Assembly (NCBI GenBank): GCA_964649445.1
Contig: CAZYPS010000038.1
Span: 1-17,183, forward strand
Source of the DNA: JAGXLP01 sp964649445
GTDB lineage: Bacteria; Bipolaricaulota; Bipolaricaulia; M55B111
DNA length: 17,183 nucleotides
Reading direction: 5' to 3'
Shown: in pieces, positions 1-7,647 of the stretch
Numbering within the stretch: the stretch's first letter is position 1
Layout of the letters: each line of letters opens with the position of its first letter
The notes under the pieces: model-generated
What the model was told of the DNA's origin: nothing
Databases searched by the model: none
Seen by the model: the letters and a program-made list of their open reading frames with translations, nothing else
Made by a program: the position numbers and the translations under genes

Positions 1-573
1 CAATCCGGCGAGTTCCTGGAGATCGCTGGCGTGAGTCCCGCTAAAGGGCTCATCCAGTAACAACAACTTTGGATCCGTAGCTACCGCAATTGCCAGCTCC
101 AGCCTCTGCCTATAGCCATAAGACAGATTACAGGCCAGAGTTTCTTCGTAATTTCCCAGATTAGTGATTTCCAGAATCCATCTCAGGGGCGATCCACTTC
201 CCTTAAAAGCACCACCCCCTCCAGAGGGGGGCTCAAACAGGTTTCTATCTCTGGCCGGATACCGACCGGTAAGCACGTTTTCCCGGACCGTCAATCCTGG
301 GAAAACCCGGCTCTCCTGGAAAGTTCGAGTGATACCAACCCGAACTCGCCTGGAAACGGACCAGTCAGTGATGTCGTTTTCCTCAAAATAAACTTCACCC
401 GAGGAAGGAGAAATAAAACCACTGATCATGTTAAATAAAGTCGTTTTTCCGGCACCGTTTGGCCCGGCAAGACCAACTACCGTACCTCTATCAACTTCGA
501 GATTGACGTCCGCAACTGCCTGCAGTCCATCGAAATTCCGACTCAAACCTTTAACTTCGAGGATTTTATTCAT
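1..573 (-). CDS. LivG-type ABC transporter ATP-binding protein (C-terminus cut by window edge)
   Basis: This is the cytoplasmic ATPase subunit of a branched-chain-amino-acid-type (HAAT) importer. My own reading gives an open frame of 191 codons from the ATG at 573-571 to the window edge. Walker A is GPNGAGKTT (residues 37-45). The Q-loop lies in TFQES (Q86). The signature is LSYGY (150-154), the LivG-style variant of LSGGQ. Walker B is LLLLDEP (170-176). A short Gly-rich insert (about 117-127) sits where LivG proteins usually have a charged helix. The start codon overlaps the last 8 nt of the upstream permease gene, so the two are translationally coupled. A LivF-type second ATPase is expected next but lies outside the window. 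The family is secure; the substrate is unknown. Confidence 0.93.
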   Translation of the reverse strand, partial: MNKILEVKGLSRNFDGLQAVADVNLEVDRGTVVGLAGPNGAGKTTLFNMISGFISPSSGEVYFEENDITDWSVSRRVRVGITRTFQESRVFPGLTVRENVLTGRYPARDRNLFEPPSGGGGAFKGSGSPLRWILEITNLGNYEETLACNLSYGYRQRLELAIAVATDPKLLLLDEPFSGTHASDLQELAGL

Positions 574-2530
574 GAGAAACTTCCTCCCCCTCGGATCCGC
601 GGACTTCTGCATCCTCAGCCTTTCCGTGACCTAACGTCTCTACGAACCTTCCAGGAAGCACTATTGAAAGTCCTTTCCGGAAAATTCCGGAGATTCCCCT
701 GGGGAAGTAGAGCAAAGTCAATATCAGTATACCGCTGAAAACCAGTTGCGCCAGATACGAACTCAGCGGCCGGGTGAATTCTTCCACCACCGTCAAACTT
801 ATGGAACCAAAAACGGGGCCCAGGAGGCTCCCAAGTCCGCCAATCCTGTTCATCATAAGAAACCTAAAGGAAGTAACAAAGTTGAACAGTTCCGGGTGAA
901 GATAAGCGACGTAATGCCCGTAGAGCGAACCAGCCAGTCCGGCAATTCCAGCACTGATACTAAACGCGAGTATTTTATACCTTCTGGTCGGAATCCCGAT
1001 TGACCTCGCGAGCCCCTCGTCTTCCCTTATTGCCTTTATGGAACGACCAAACCAGGTTTTCAGGGCAAGATATTTAGCCACCAGAACCAAACCCAGCACG
1101 GCAACCACCAGGAGATAATACGCCTCTTTGTTCCCAAATGGATTGAACCCCTGGGAACCAATACCGGGGAAACTCAGAGATAAAATCGGTACGCCGGATA
1201 ACCCACTGGGCCCACCCGTAACGGAATCCAGGTTCGTAAATAGAATAGTAAAGATAATCGTAGAAATAAAAGTAAAAGAAGTCCAGTGCCTGCCGGTCCT
1301 TACTCCAATTGACCCCACTAAAAAGCCGATAAGTCCACCAAAAACTACTCCGCCGGTCAGCCCCAGCAACACCGACCCGCTAAAATTCATGGTCAATACC
1401 GCCGATGCGTAAGCCCCCACGCCGAAGAACCCGCCCTGGGCCAGAGACGGTGAACCGATGTATCCGTACAGCAGATCCAGGCTGGTTACTGCGATAGAAG
1501 CAGTTCCAATCGCTACCGCGAGGTGGAGCATATAGGAGGGCAGATTCAACCATACGGGTAATATCAGCAATATCAAACCGAGAGGAGCGGCAACCCAGAT
1601 TAATTTTTTTAACGGGGCCAAATTAAACTTTATCCGTGATGATAGATTACGCCTGATTCGGCTCACTTCCTCCGGACCTAAGACTTCTGGCCTGATTATC
1701 GTTACTATAATCAGCAGGACGAACGGAATTAAATTACTTAATTCACCCAGAAAGTAGGCAGATGTAAGAGACTCCGCAATTCCTATCATCCCGGCCAGAG
1801 CCAGGCCTCCCGGGATGGAACCCATTGAAATCTTCGATATCACGAACGCCTTCAGAACAGGCATACGCCCGGTAAATGGAGTAAAGGTATAAACGGGAGC
1901 TGTTAGGAATCCTGCCAGACCGGCCAAAGATCCAGCGATAAGAAAGGCCACCGCCGCGGTAGTGGTAAAGTCGACCCCCACAAGCGAAGCGGCCTCCTGG
2001 TTTTGAGATATTGCCCGAAGCCCTTTACCCCATCTCGTCCTGCGCAACAGATACCAAACCAAGACTGCCAAACATCCAGTGGAAACAATGACGAAAAGCT
2101 TATGGGAAAAAATCGAAGCCGGTCCGACTTCAATCATCCGGGGAGCGAGCGGAGATGAGACTGTCTTTGCCCTTTCCCCGTATAACATGGCGACCAGACT
2201 CTGAACGATAATCAATAAGCTGACCGCTCCCAGAAAAGTTGGTGCTATCCCGTATTTACGCAGTTTCCGATAGACGAAAGTTCCAAGTAAGTAGCTGAGT
2301 AAGGCAGTCAACGGAACCACGAAGGCAGGGGCGAGAAAGTAATTAAACCCCAGTTCGGTCACCACTGTATAAGTCAGATAAGCACCAACAGTGAACAGGC
2401 CACCCTGGGCAACGTCTCCTATATCCAGCACTCCAAATATTATGGAAACACCCAGGGCCAGGAGTCCGTAATAGCTCCCCAGGAACAGGCCATCCAGGAT
2501 AAACTTCGGGAGTATACCCCATTCAATCAT
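566..2530 (-). CDS. Fused LivH-LivM branched-chain-amino-acid-type ABC permease
   Basis: This 654-residue polytopic membrane protein joins both permease subunits of a Liv/HAAT importer. Residues 1-283 are LivH-like, with the motif LDIGDVAQGGLFTVGAY (35-51) and the coupling loop GLRAISQNQEAASLVGVD (170-187). A charged linker follows (about 284-309). Residues 310-620 are LivM-like, with GYIGSPSLAQGGFFGVGAY (356-374) and the coupling loop around IKAIREDEGLARSIGIP (498-514). The two coupling loops are the expected contacts with the ATPases. In most systems the two permeases are separate chains. The acidic C-terminal tail ends by overlapping the ATPase start. The ATG at 2530 has no good ribosome binding site and starts 12 nt after the binding-protein stop, so reinitiation from the upstream gene is likely. 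Confidence 0.93.
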   Translation of the reverse strand: MIEWGILPKFILDGLFLGSYYGLLALGVSIIFGVLDIGDVAQGGLFTVGAYLTYTVVTELGFNYFLAPAFVVPLTALLSYLLGTFVYRKLRKYGIAPTFLGAVSLLIIVQSLVAMLYGERAKTVSSPLAPRMIEVGPASIFSHKLFVIVSTGCLAVLVWYLLRRTRWGKGLRAISQNQEAASLVGVDFTTTAAVAFLIAGSLAGLAGFLTAPVYTFTPFTGRMPVLKAFVISKISMGSIPGGLALAGMIGIAESLTSAYFLGELSNLIPFVLLIIVTIIRPEVLGPEEVSRIRRNLSSRIKFNLAPLKKLIWVAAPLGLILLILPVWLNLPSYMLHLAVAIGTASIAVTSLDLLYGYIGSPSLAQGGFFGVGAYASAVLTMNFSGSVLLGLTGGVVFGGLIGFLVGSIGVRTGRHWTSFTFISTIIFTILFTNLDSVTGGPSGLSGVPILSLSFPGIGSQGFNPFGNKEAYYLLVVAVLGLVLVAKYLALKTWFGRSIKAIREDEGLARSIGIPTRRYKILAFSISAGIAGLAGSLYGHYVAYLHPELFNFVTSFRFLMMNRIGGLGSLLGPVFGSISLTVVEEFTRPLSSYLAQLVFSGILILTLLYFPRGISGIFRKGLSIVLPGRFVETLGHGKAEDAEVRGSEGEEVSHE

Positions 2531-2542
2531 TCAAATTATCTA

Positions 2543-3889
2543 TTAAGAACAAAGTTGACCGATCAACTTTTCGCCGTACCCCCTATCCTTTAGGAGATAA
2601 CGCTCGTCATCTTTAAACGTGGCGACACCCAGTCTTATATCGAACTGACCGCAGCTTAAAAAGCCATAGTTACCATAAGGGGTTTTTACCGTAGGCCCTG
2701 AGTTATCAGAACCAGCCGGCGGCAAGAGATAATTCATCGTCTCTTCCGGTAATTCTCCCTGGCGATCGAGCGACAGGACGGCTTCCTTGCTTCTTTCTTT
2801 CATCATTCCCTCTAGGGCCTGTTTTACTATGTAGATACTTCCCCATCCCCAGCTAGCTGAGGGCGGTGAGTCAGGTGGATGACCGAATTTGTCGACGAAG
2901 GCCGATTCCATCTCGGTCGCCTGGGCAGGAGGTTGAGATCTCTCAAATCCCCTATCGTAGTCTTCGTTTTCGTAGTGCCAGGCATAGATAATTCCGTCGC
3001 CTATTCCCTTTTTCGCCACCTGTCTCTCGAAATCAACCGATCCATTTGGAGTCTGTCCAGTATAATAACCAAACTCCTCCGGGCTTATTCCTCGTCGGTC
3101 AAACTCCCGAGCTACCGAAATGAGGGCAGCAGGAATCCCGGTTCCAACAATTACACCATCGGCCGGTGAATTCACTGCCTTCGTGACGAGGGTCGAGAAA
3201 TCACCGCTGAACGGTGTGTAGGTTTCGACTCCAACCAGATCGCCGGCGGGCACCCTTTCTAAATGATGCCGAACTACCTTCTCGAAACTCTCCCCTTGCT
3301 GGTTATTCGGAACAAGCAAATAAAGTTTTTCATCTTGTCTTTGCTCCACGGCGTATTTGAGTACCGGAGCCATTTCTAACCCGACCTGAGTACCGTACCT
3401 GATCGAAAGAGGATATTCTTCATGCCGCTCAGTAAAGTCAGGCACAGTACCAAAAAATACCTGAGATATTCCCGCTGCCCCCAGTATTGACTGAGTCGCC
3501 ATTCCGTGCGATCCGATCAATGGCCCAAAGGCAAAGCTAATATCACCACGATTGGCAAGTCGCCGTGCGGCGTTGGAGGCTCCAGTCTGGGAGGTTTCTC
3601 CGTCTTCAACGACCAAATTTATCTTAACTTCTCCCCCGATTCCCCCTCTATCGTTTATCTTTTCAGTAGCCAGTCGGGCACCGTCCCTTATCGTCTTTCC
3701 CACAGGAGCGTTTGGACCTGTCAGCGAAAATATCCCACCTACGTTTAGGGGGTGTTGTTTCGCTTTACTCCCTACTGAACCTAGAAATGGAAGTGAAAAA
3801 GCGGCGAGCGAGCCTCCGGCAAGGCGAAGAAAATTCCTTCTTGTCAAACTCTCGTCATTGTTTTGAACCTCATTATTACTCAAATCCAT
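2543..3889 (-). CDS. Tat-exported LivK-like periplasmic solute-binding protein
   Basis: This is a substrate-capturing protein of the Peripla_BP_6 / LivK type (type I periplasmic binding fold). The N-terminus has a twin-arginine signal (LTRRNFLRLAGG) followed by a hydrophobic stretch and a possible SKA cleavage site. There is no lipobox Cys. The mature part opens with LNVGGIFSLTGPNAPVG and continues with GARLATEKINDRGGIGG, typical of the family. A frame extending to a TTG at 3913 would overlap the upstream gene by 8 nt. However, AAGGAGG (3897-3891) lies inside that extension, so the ATG at 3889 (1 nt spacing) or the TTG at 3883 (7 nt spacing) is more likely; the ATG is reported. The ligand could be an amino acid, amide or other small organic molecule; the sequence does not decide. 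Confidence 0.9.
   Translation of the reverse strand: MDLSNNEVQNNDESLTRRNFLRLAGGSLAAFSLPFLGSVGSKAKQHPLNVGGIFSLTGPNAPVGKTIRDGARLATEKINDRGGIGGEVKINLVVEDGETSQTGASNAARRLANRGDISFAFGPLIGSHGMATQSILGAAGISQVFFGTVPDFTERHEEYPLSIRYGTQVGLEMAPVLKYAVEQRQDEKLYLLVPNNQQGESFEKVVRHHLERVPAGDLVGVETYTPFSGDFSTLVTKAVNSPADGVIVGTGIPAALISVAREFDRRGISPEEFGYYTGQTPNGSVDFERQVAKKGIGDGIIYAWHYENEDYDRGFERSQPPAQATEMESAFVDKFGHPPDSPPSASWGWGSIYIVKQALEGMMKERSKEAVLSLDRQGELPEETMNYLLPPAGSDNSGPTVKTPYGNYGFLSCGQFDIRLGVATFKDDERYLLKDRGYGEKLIGQLCS
2551..2570 (-). other. Small hairpin at the 3' end of the binding-protein gene
   Basis: A perfect 8-bp inverted repeat (AAAGTTGA, loop of four, TCAACTTT) lies in the last codons of the binding-protein gene, just before the permease start. 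Its place between binding protein and permease fits a processing or stability element that keeps the binding-protein mRNA more abundant, which is common in ABC import operons. It has no clean U tract. The function is inferred. Confidence 0.4.
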
Positions 3890-3905
3890 CCCTCCTTGAT
3901 TATTT

Positions 3906-5372
3906 TTACTCAACTTTGAAGGCGTAACGGAAGTGGTAACCCTCCGGATGAGAGACCCAATTCAGAAATGGTAATCTATAAATAAACGGAATTTCGAATG
4001 CTTCTTTTGCGAAATTTCGTTGTTTCTGGATTGTGGGGTAAATGTCAATAATATGCCAGCCAGGATTCCCAGTAGCTCTGAGTTTAGCCTCAATTATTCC
4101 TGGAATATCCCCGCCACAGGCGTAACCTATATATGAATTATCGTATACGATAGTGACCTGATTCCAGATTTCGTTCCACCCGACCCCCTGGGCATTTATC
4201 GTTATCTGGCTTCCAACGGGACCCGAATCCCGAGAGAGTTCTTCGAACTCAGGCAAAACAATTGCCGATGTAGTTGCCACTTTCTCACCGTCAATCATAG
4301 CGTGAATTGGGTGGGGACCCCCCTGGACGGTTTCGGGAGCGGGTTTCATATCCGCTCTGAACTTTCCATCCGTATCAACCGTAGCACCAACTTTTTCAGC
4401 GGTTATTTCCTTAAATCTCTCCTCCCGCATATTGCTCCCCTCCAACTCGGGCCATATAAGTTCTACGTTCGAGGCCGGTGGGAAACCAGAGCCCAATACT
4501 TCCAGGGACTCCCGGACCGGGATAGCTCTGTGACTTGTGGTAATCTGAGGTCCCTCGTTATCGGGAAGGTTAATGTCGTCTCTGGCTCTTCTGGGGGGAG
4601 CCTGTTCCCCTATTGAAGGCGGCAGTTGTGGCTCTCCTTTGGTCAATTCAAAAGTCCAGGACAGTTCGGGTGTTCCGGGTAAAGACAGGAGCCCGATATG
4701 TGTCTGACGGTAGGAATGGGCGTTGGCAAACTGACATCTCTCCACGTCAATAACGTGAGTTCCAGGTTGCCCCGTTGCCGGAATCGTCACTTCCGCCATC
4801 CCTCTCGGCGTAACCGGACTAATTAGACCAGTGTAGCTGTTATCGTAGTAGATGTGATAAGGAGGAGTATCGACCGATCCGGCTACAGGAAGGGGTAACC
4901 CGTGAGCAGTTACGGTTATCGGAGAACCGAGAGGACCGGACTCGGGAGAAACGTCGAAACTCGGGACAACCAGTATCCCCACTTTGTTAATCCGTCTCTC
5001 GTCATCTATGAGATAGATATCGTGGAGCCCTCCGTAGTCTCCGGGTATCTCAACTTCAACGGTAAATTCCCCCTCGGAATCAGTCTCCACTGAAGCGAGT
5101 ATTTCCTGTCTTTCCCTGTGTTTTATCCCGAAAAACTTCTGCCAGAGAACACCATCTTCGTTTGTCTCAATATCCCATTCGGTTTCGTGGGATCGCCAGA
5201 GTAGTTGAAATTTCCCCTTTTCCGGAAGGCCGACGCCGGAGATCTTAACTTCGTCCCCTACTTGAGCTTCCTCGGATCCACACCGTAACTCACCCTGAAA
5301 ACCCGCCTCCGGGGTTGGCATTTTTTTGAGGTCCCGAATGATCCCGGCACTTTCACCCTGTCCTTTAGCCAT
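3906..5372 (-). CDS. Unrecognised protein with duplicated Ig/IPT-like beta-sandwich domains (A-B-A-B)
   Basis: The 488-residue protein is built of two similar halves. Unit A (about 30-137 and 283-374) begins with a VGDEVKISGVGLP / VRESLEVLGSGFP pattern and has the matching segment VxTDxxGxF. Unit B (about 138-240 and 375-488) shares SGPLGSPITVTAHGL / SGPVGSQITINAQGV, YDNSYTG / YDNSYIG and ATGQPGTHVIDV / ATGNPGWHIIDI. The pattern suggests four beta-sandwich modules. No signal peptide or membrane segment is visible, which is odd for such domains beside exported proteins. An upstream TTG (5387) gives a longer frame, but GAGGAGG (5383-5377) lies inside it, so the ATG at 5372 is chosen. It is the first gene of the Liv block, and its stop lies 17-23 nt before the candidate binding-protein starts. 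Function unknown; a role in presenting or sensing the transported substrate is only inference. Confidence 0.85.
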   Translation of the reverse strand: MAKGQGESAGIIRDLKKMPTPEAGFQGELRCGSEEAQVGDEVKISGVGLPEKGKFQLLWRSHETEWDIETNEDGVLWQKFFGIKHRERQEILASVETDSEGEFTVEVEIPGDYGGLHDIYLIDDERRINKVGILVVPSFDVSPESGPLGSPITVTAHGLPLPVAGSVDTPPYHIYYDNSYTGLISPVTPRGMAEVTIPATGQPGTHVIDVERCQFANAHSYRQTHIGLLSLPGTPELSWTFELTKGEPQLPPSIGEQAPPRRARDDINLPDNEGPQITTSHRAIPVRESLEVLGSGFPPASNVELIWPELEGSNMREERFKEITAEKVGATVDTDGKFRADMKPAPETVQGGPHPIHAMIDGEKVATTSAIVLPEFEELSRDSGPVGSQITINAQGVGWNEIWNQVTIVYDNSYIGYACGGDIPGIIEAKLRATGNPGWHIIDIYPTIQKQRNFAKEAFEIPFIYRLPFLNWVSHPEGYHFRYAFKVE

Positions 5373-5384
5373 TTTTCCTCCTCT

Positions 5385-5423
5385 CAAAAAATAAATAAGG
5401 GGGCCAGTAACTGGCCCCCTTAT
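5385..5423 (-). terminator. Strong intrinsic terminator between the Tat protein gene and the Liv block
   Basis: A perfect 14-bp inverted repeat (ATAAGGGGGCCAGT / ACTGGCCCCCTTAT, one central base, 5395-5423) is followed on the minus strand by a T-rich stretch (TTATTTTTT). It starts 30 nt after the stop of the upstream gene. Its T tract ends only a few bases before the ribosome binding site of the 488-residue protein. It should end most transcripts of the small exported protein, leaving the transporter genes to partial read-through or an unseen promoter. Confidence 0.88.
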
Positions 5424-5453
5424 ACTACCAAAAATTTGTACTGTCAGTAAAAC

Positions 5454-6038
5454 TTATCTTTCTTCGATAGTTAGGACGTGGGGGAAGGTATCCACGGTCT
5501 TGTCACCAAACATCTCCAGAGTCCCCATCCTTCCTTCGTCGTCCTCAGCCATGATTTTGTAGGTCATCTTTCCAGTGGGAACGCCCGGAGAGATCTTCCA
5601 GCTGCCACCCCAGTAATAGATTTTCGGGCTGCCATCGGGCGGGTGTTCGCTGTGATGCATGTCAACTGTTTCCCCGTTTTCCAGTTCAACTGTTACTTTC
5701 ACGCCTCTGTCCATAAGTTCTTCGTGGTCGTTTAACTTCTCACCGGTGCTTCCGCTAAACAGTACCGCGTGCCAGACTATCTGTTCACCTTTCTTAAAGG
5801 TGTCTGTCAGTCCACAAGGTGGTCCAACGGCGTCAGAACTACCTTTAACTACCTCAGCAACTATTACGTAATCCTGACCGTTCGCGGCGGCAGCTTCGAA
5901 GTTAGTCGCTACGAAGGAGCCAAACATGGTTCCTCCAACAGCTGCAGCGGCACCCTTTATAAAGTCCCTTCGGTTCAAGTTATCCAGCAAACTTCCTTCT
6001 TCTTCCGGCGTCTCGATCTCTTTGACGTCTTCACTCAT
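5454..6038 (-). CDS. Small Tat-exported protein of unknown function
   Basis: This 194-residue protein has an acidic N-terminus, a twin-arginine signal (NRRDFIKGAA, RR at 23-24), an Ala/Gly-rich hydrophobic segment (about 28-46) and a possible cleavage site near 48-53. The mature part of about 140 residues looks beta-rich and acidic. It contains a single Cys (75), Trp-His (89-90) and a His-rich stretch MHHSEHPP (127-134) that could bind a metal, though no cupredoxin Cys-His-Met ligand pattern is visible. The ribosome binding site TGGAGGT sits about 8 nt before the ATG. It is the promoter-proximal gene of the transporter block and is separated from it by a strong terminator, so it is probably made in excess. 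I do not recognise the family. Confidence 0.85.
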   Translation of the reverse strand: MSEDVKEIETPEEEGSLLDNLNRRDFIKGAAAAVGGTMFGSFVATNFEAAAANGQDYVIVAEVVKGSSDAVGPPCGLTDTFKKGEQIVWHAVLFSGSTGEKLNDHEELMDRGVKVTVELENGETVDMHHSEHPPDGSPKIYYWGGSWKISPGVPTGKMTYKIMAEDDEGRMGTLEMFGDKTVDTFPHVLTIEER

Positions 6039-6274
6039 ATTAAAACCTCCAGTAGGTTAATTGTAATTTTAAATTTAGATAATTCCAACCACACCGACAA
6101 CACTACAAATCACTGATCGGACAGCGTTTCTTTCCTACCATAACGCTAATTGAGCTGCTCACCAGCTGCTTATCAGCTCTTCTTAACTTTCACCATAACT
6201 TTGCTGCTGATAGCACCAGTGAATATTTTTGGGCTAGAAACCACCTCCAATCAGGATACAAACTAGCACTTTCA
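6039..6274 (-). promoter_or_regulatory. Upstream region of the Tat protein gene: weak promoter candidate and hairpin
   Basis: On the minus strand, TTGTCG (6100-6095) and TAAATT (6077-6072) are 17 nt apart, each matching the sigma70 consensus at four of six positions, so support is weak. Farther upstream, 6167-6177 and 6206-6215 can pair as a 10-bp stem with one bulge (TGCT-ATCAGC / GCTGATAGCA), next to an AGCTGCT direct repeat (6154-6170). No clear U-tract terminator for the preceding minus-strand gene is visible. Confidence 0.3.
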
Positions 6275-6847
6275 CTATCGCACGACTATATCCTGTCCAA
6301 ATACAGCTTTTAAATCCCTTACGGTTCTACGAGCATGTTCGCTTAAGCCCGGATCGTCGTATTTATGAGGATACAGGTTGTCAAAATCCTCTCGGGTGGG
6401 TTTACCAATCTCATCGATCAATTCCTGTCTTATTTGCCGGTATTTCGGACGTATTTCGACCAGGGTGTCTTCGTCCTCCTGCCATTCGTAGAAATCCGGC
6501 TGGTCCTTTCCATGGACATACGATTCTTCCGCTTTCACCCTGTTCTCATAGGTATTTTCCTGAATTGTCGGATGGGACTTGATAGCTAGTTGCTGGATCC
6601 ATTCTCCAGTTTTTTTCCAAACTTTAGCCCGATCCGGACCATAGGGATCTAGTACTTGCCCCCCAGTTTCGGGATTCCCCAGCAATCGAACTTTGGGTAA
6701 ATCTATCTTCCTTCCTTCTTCACCATTCTCCGTGACCGACAACTGCAACTCCAGGACCTGCTCGACCAGTTGTCCATCCAGACTCTCTTGTTCCGACGGT
6801 TTGGTCCGGACGATAATCTCGCCAATTTGATCTATATCTTTTTTCAC
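6275..6847 (-). CDS. Hypothetical acidic protein, 190 residues
   Basis: I do not recognise this protein. It is soluble, acidic and rich in charged residues, with no signal peptide or membrane segment. The N-terminal third looks beta-like (alternating IIVRT, LELQLSV). The remainder looks mostly helical, with aromatic clusters such as PDFYEWQEDEDTL and a C-terminal LSEHARRTVRDLKAVFG. The start is GTG at 6847; an in-frame TGA TAA lies just upstream and no ATG is available. The ribosome binding site is poor. A good sigma70 promoter lies about 115 nt upstream (6963-6990), which supports real expression. It is transcribed away from the neighbouring HTH gene, so it may be that regulator's target, but this is position-based inference. 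Confidence 0.7.
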   Translation of the reverse strand: MKKDIDQIGEIIVRTKPSEQESLDGQLVEQVLELQLSVTENGEEGRKIDLPKVRLLGNPETGGQVLDPYGPDRAKVWKKTGEWIQQLAIKSHPTIQENTYENRVKAEESYVHGKDQPDFYEWQEDEDTLVEIRPKYRQIRQELIDEIGKPTREDFDNLYPHKYDDPGLSEHARRTVRDLKAVFGQDIVVR

Positions 6848-6934
6848 TTCTTATCAGGAGTTAAAAAATATATTCCAGTATTATTATTTTCTCTCAAATA
6901 AGCCGTAGCAAAGAAAAATTTTCCAAGTTCGCAA

Positions 6935-6973
6935 TAACAATTGTAATTATATTAACAATCATATTATAACAAT
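6935..6973. repeat. Three TAACAAT direct repeats over a promoter (operator candidate)
   Basis: TAACAAT occurs at 6935-6941, 6953-6959 and 6967-6973 on the plus strand, with steps of 18 and 14 bp. The array covers the -10 box and the probable transcription start of the minus-strand gene. The DNA is AT-rich, so chance repeats are possible, but three copies in 39 bp beside a divergent HTH gene fit an operator. Confidence 0.4.
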
Positions 6974-6990
6974 CTTGATATTCATTTCAA
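6963..6990 (-). promoter_or_regulatory. Sigma70-type promoter for the 190-residue protein gene
   Basis: On the minus strand, TTGAAA (6990-6985), a 16-nt spacer and a perfect TATAAT (6968-6963) face the gene starting at 6847. The predicted leader is about 110 nt. The -10 box overlaps the third of three TAACAAT repeats, so regulation by a bound protein is plausible. Confidence 0.65.
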
Positions 6991-7130
6991 TACCTCCGGT
7001 AACCCCGAGCATTCGGGAGACTTCCCGTTTAAATTACTTTTCTCATTGACAAACCATAAAAGGGCTACCAAGATCGGAATCGGGAAATTGATGGCTAAAT
7101 TACTTGTGAAAATAATTACTTATCACTTAT

Positions 7131-7136
7131 TATAAT
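7131..7136 (+). promoter_or_regulatory. Probable -10 box for the HTH regulator gene
   Basis: A perfect TATAAT lies about 107 nt before the HTH start. The best -35 at a normal distance (TGAAAA, 7107-7112, 18-nt spacer) matches only three of six positions, and a better TTGTGA is 21 nt away. ACTTAT is repeated directly upstream (7118-7130). The promoter is therefore weak, activator-dependent or elsewhere; TTGACA at 7046-7051 has no matching -10. Confidence 0.35.
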
Positions 7137-7242
7137 TGAGATGAGGTTTTGGTATAGAAATTTGACCTTGTTTCACACTAACTTTATCAACATGTTCCGT
7201 AAATGCGATGACATCTATAGAAGATAGGTGATTTAAGACCAG

Positions 7243-7647
7243 ATGACGAAAGAACAAGTCGAAGAAAAATATAACGGCCAAAGGGCGAAGAGAACTCCAA
7301 AACAGCCCTGCGAGGTTGCGCTCTGGCACATATTACCATGTATAAGAGCTTGTTTAGCCCGGGAATTAGTCGAAAAAGACCTTACTCAGCAAAAGGTTGC
7401 GGATATTCTTGGGATTACTCAAGCTGCAGTTTCCCAGTACATCGGGGAGAAACGGGGTAACTTCGGGACCAAGGAAAATCCAGCCTACAAGCTGATTGAA
7501 GAACTAGCTGAGGACCTGGAAAAGGAAGCGGTAAACGATTTATCAAAAAGAATCTGTCAGATTTGTAGCCAGGTTCAAAGCAACCCCCAGTTACTCAGAT
7601 CCTGCGGCGTACCTGACAGAAAAGCGGAAAGGATAAATATTTGCTAG
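7243..7647 (+). CDS. Small helix-turn-helix transcriptional regulator (COG2522-like)
   Basis: This 134-residue protein has an XRE-type helix-turn-helix at about 47-70 (LTQQKVADILGITQAAVSQY), preceded by a conserved block ALWHILPCIRACLARELV. The C-terminal region carries Cys105-x2-Cys108 and further Cys at 121 and 134, which might bind a metal or cofactor. This layout matches the predicted regulators grouped as COG2522, which I know mainly from archaea. The ATG at 7243 follows GGTGAT by about 10 nt. The first 20 residues look like a basic extension, so the true start is slightly uncertain. The gene lies in the same orientation upstream of the trp operon but is separated from it by about 290 bp and an independent promoter. 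Whether it regulates itself, the divergent gene or trp cannot be told. Confidence 0.85.
   Translation: MTKEQVEEKYNGQRAKRTPKQPCEVALWHILPCIRACLARELVEKDLTQQKVADILGITQAAVSQYIGEKRGNFGTKENPAYKLIEELAEDLEKEAVNDLSKRICQICSQVQSNPQLLRSCGVPDRKAERINIC

Noticed and set aside
566..1412. Several plus-strand ORFs of 68-94 codons opposite the permease
   Set aside because: They are antisense shadows of a clear permease gene, with no ribosome binding sites or recognisable domains.
6154..6178. Short AGCTGCT repeats as a CRISPR-like array
   Set aside because: Two or three short imperfect copies without regular spacers; they form a small stem instead.
6959..6985. Eight-codon minus-strand ORF behind a GGAGGT sequence
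   Set aside because: It overlaps the -10 region and spacer of the promoter for the downstream gene and is too short to support.
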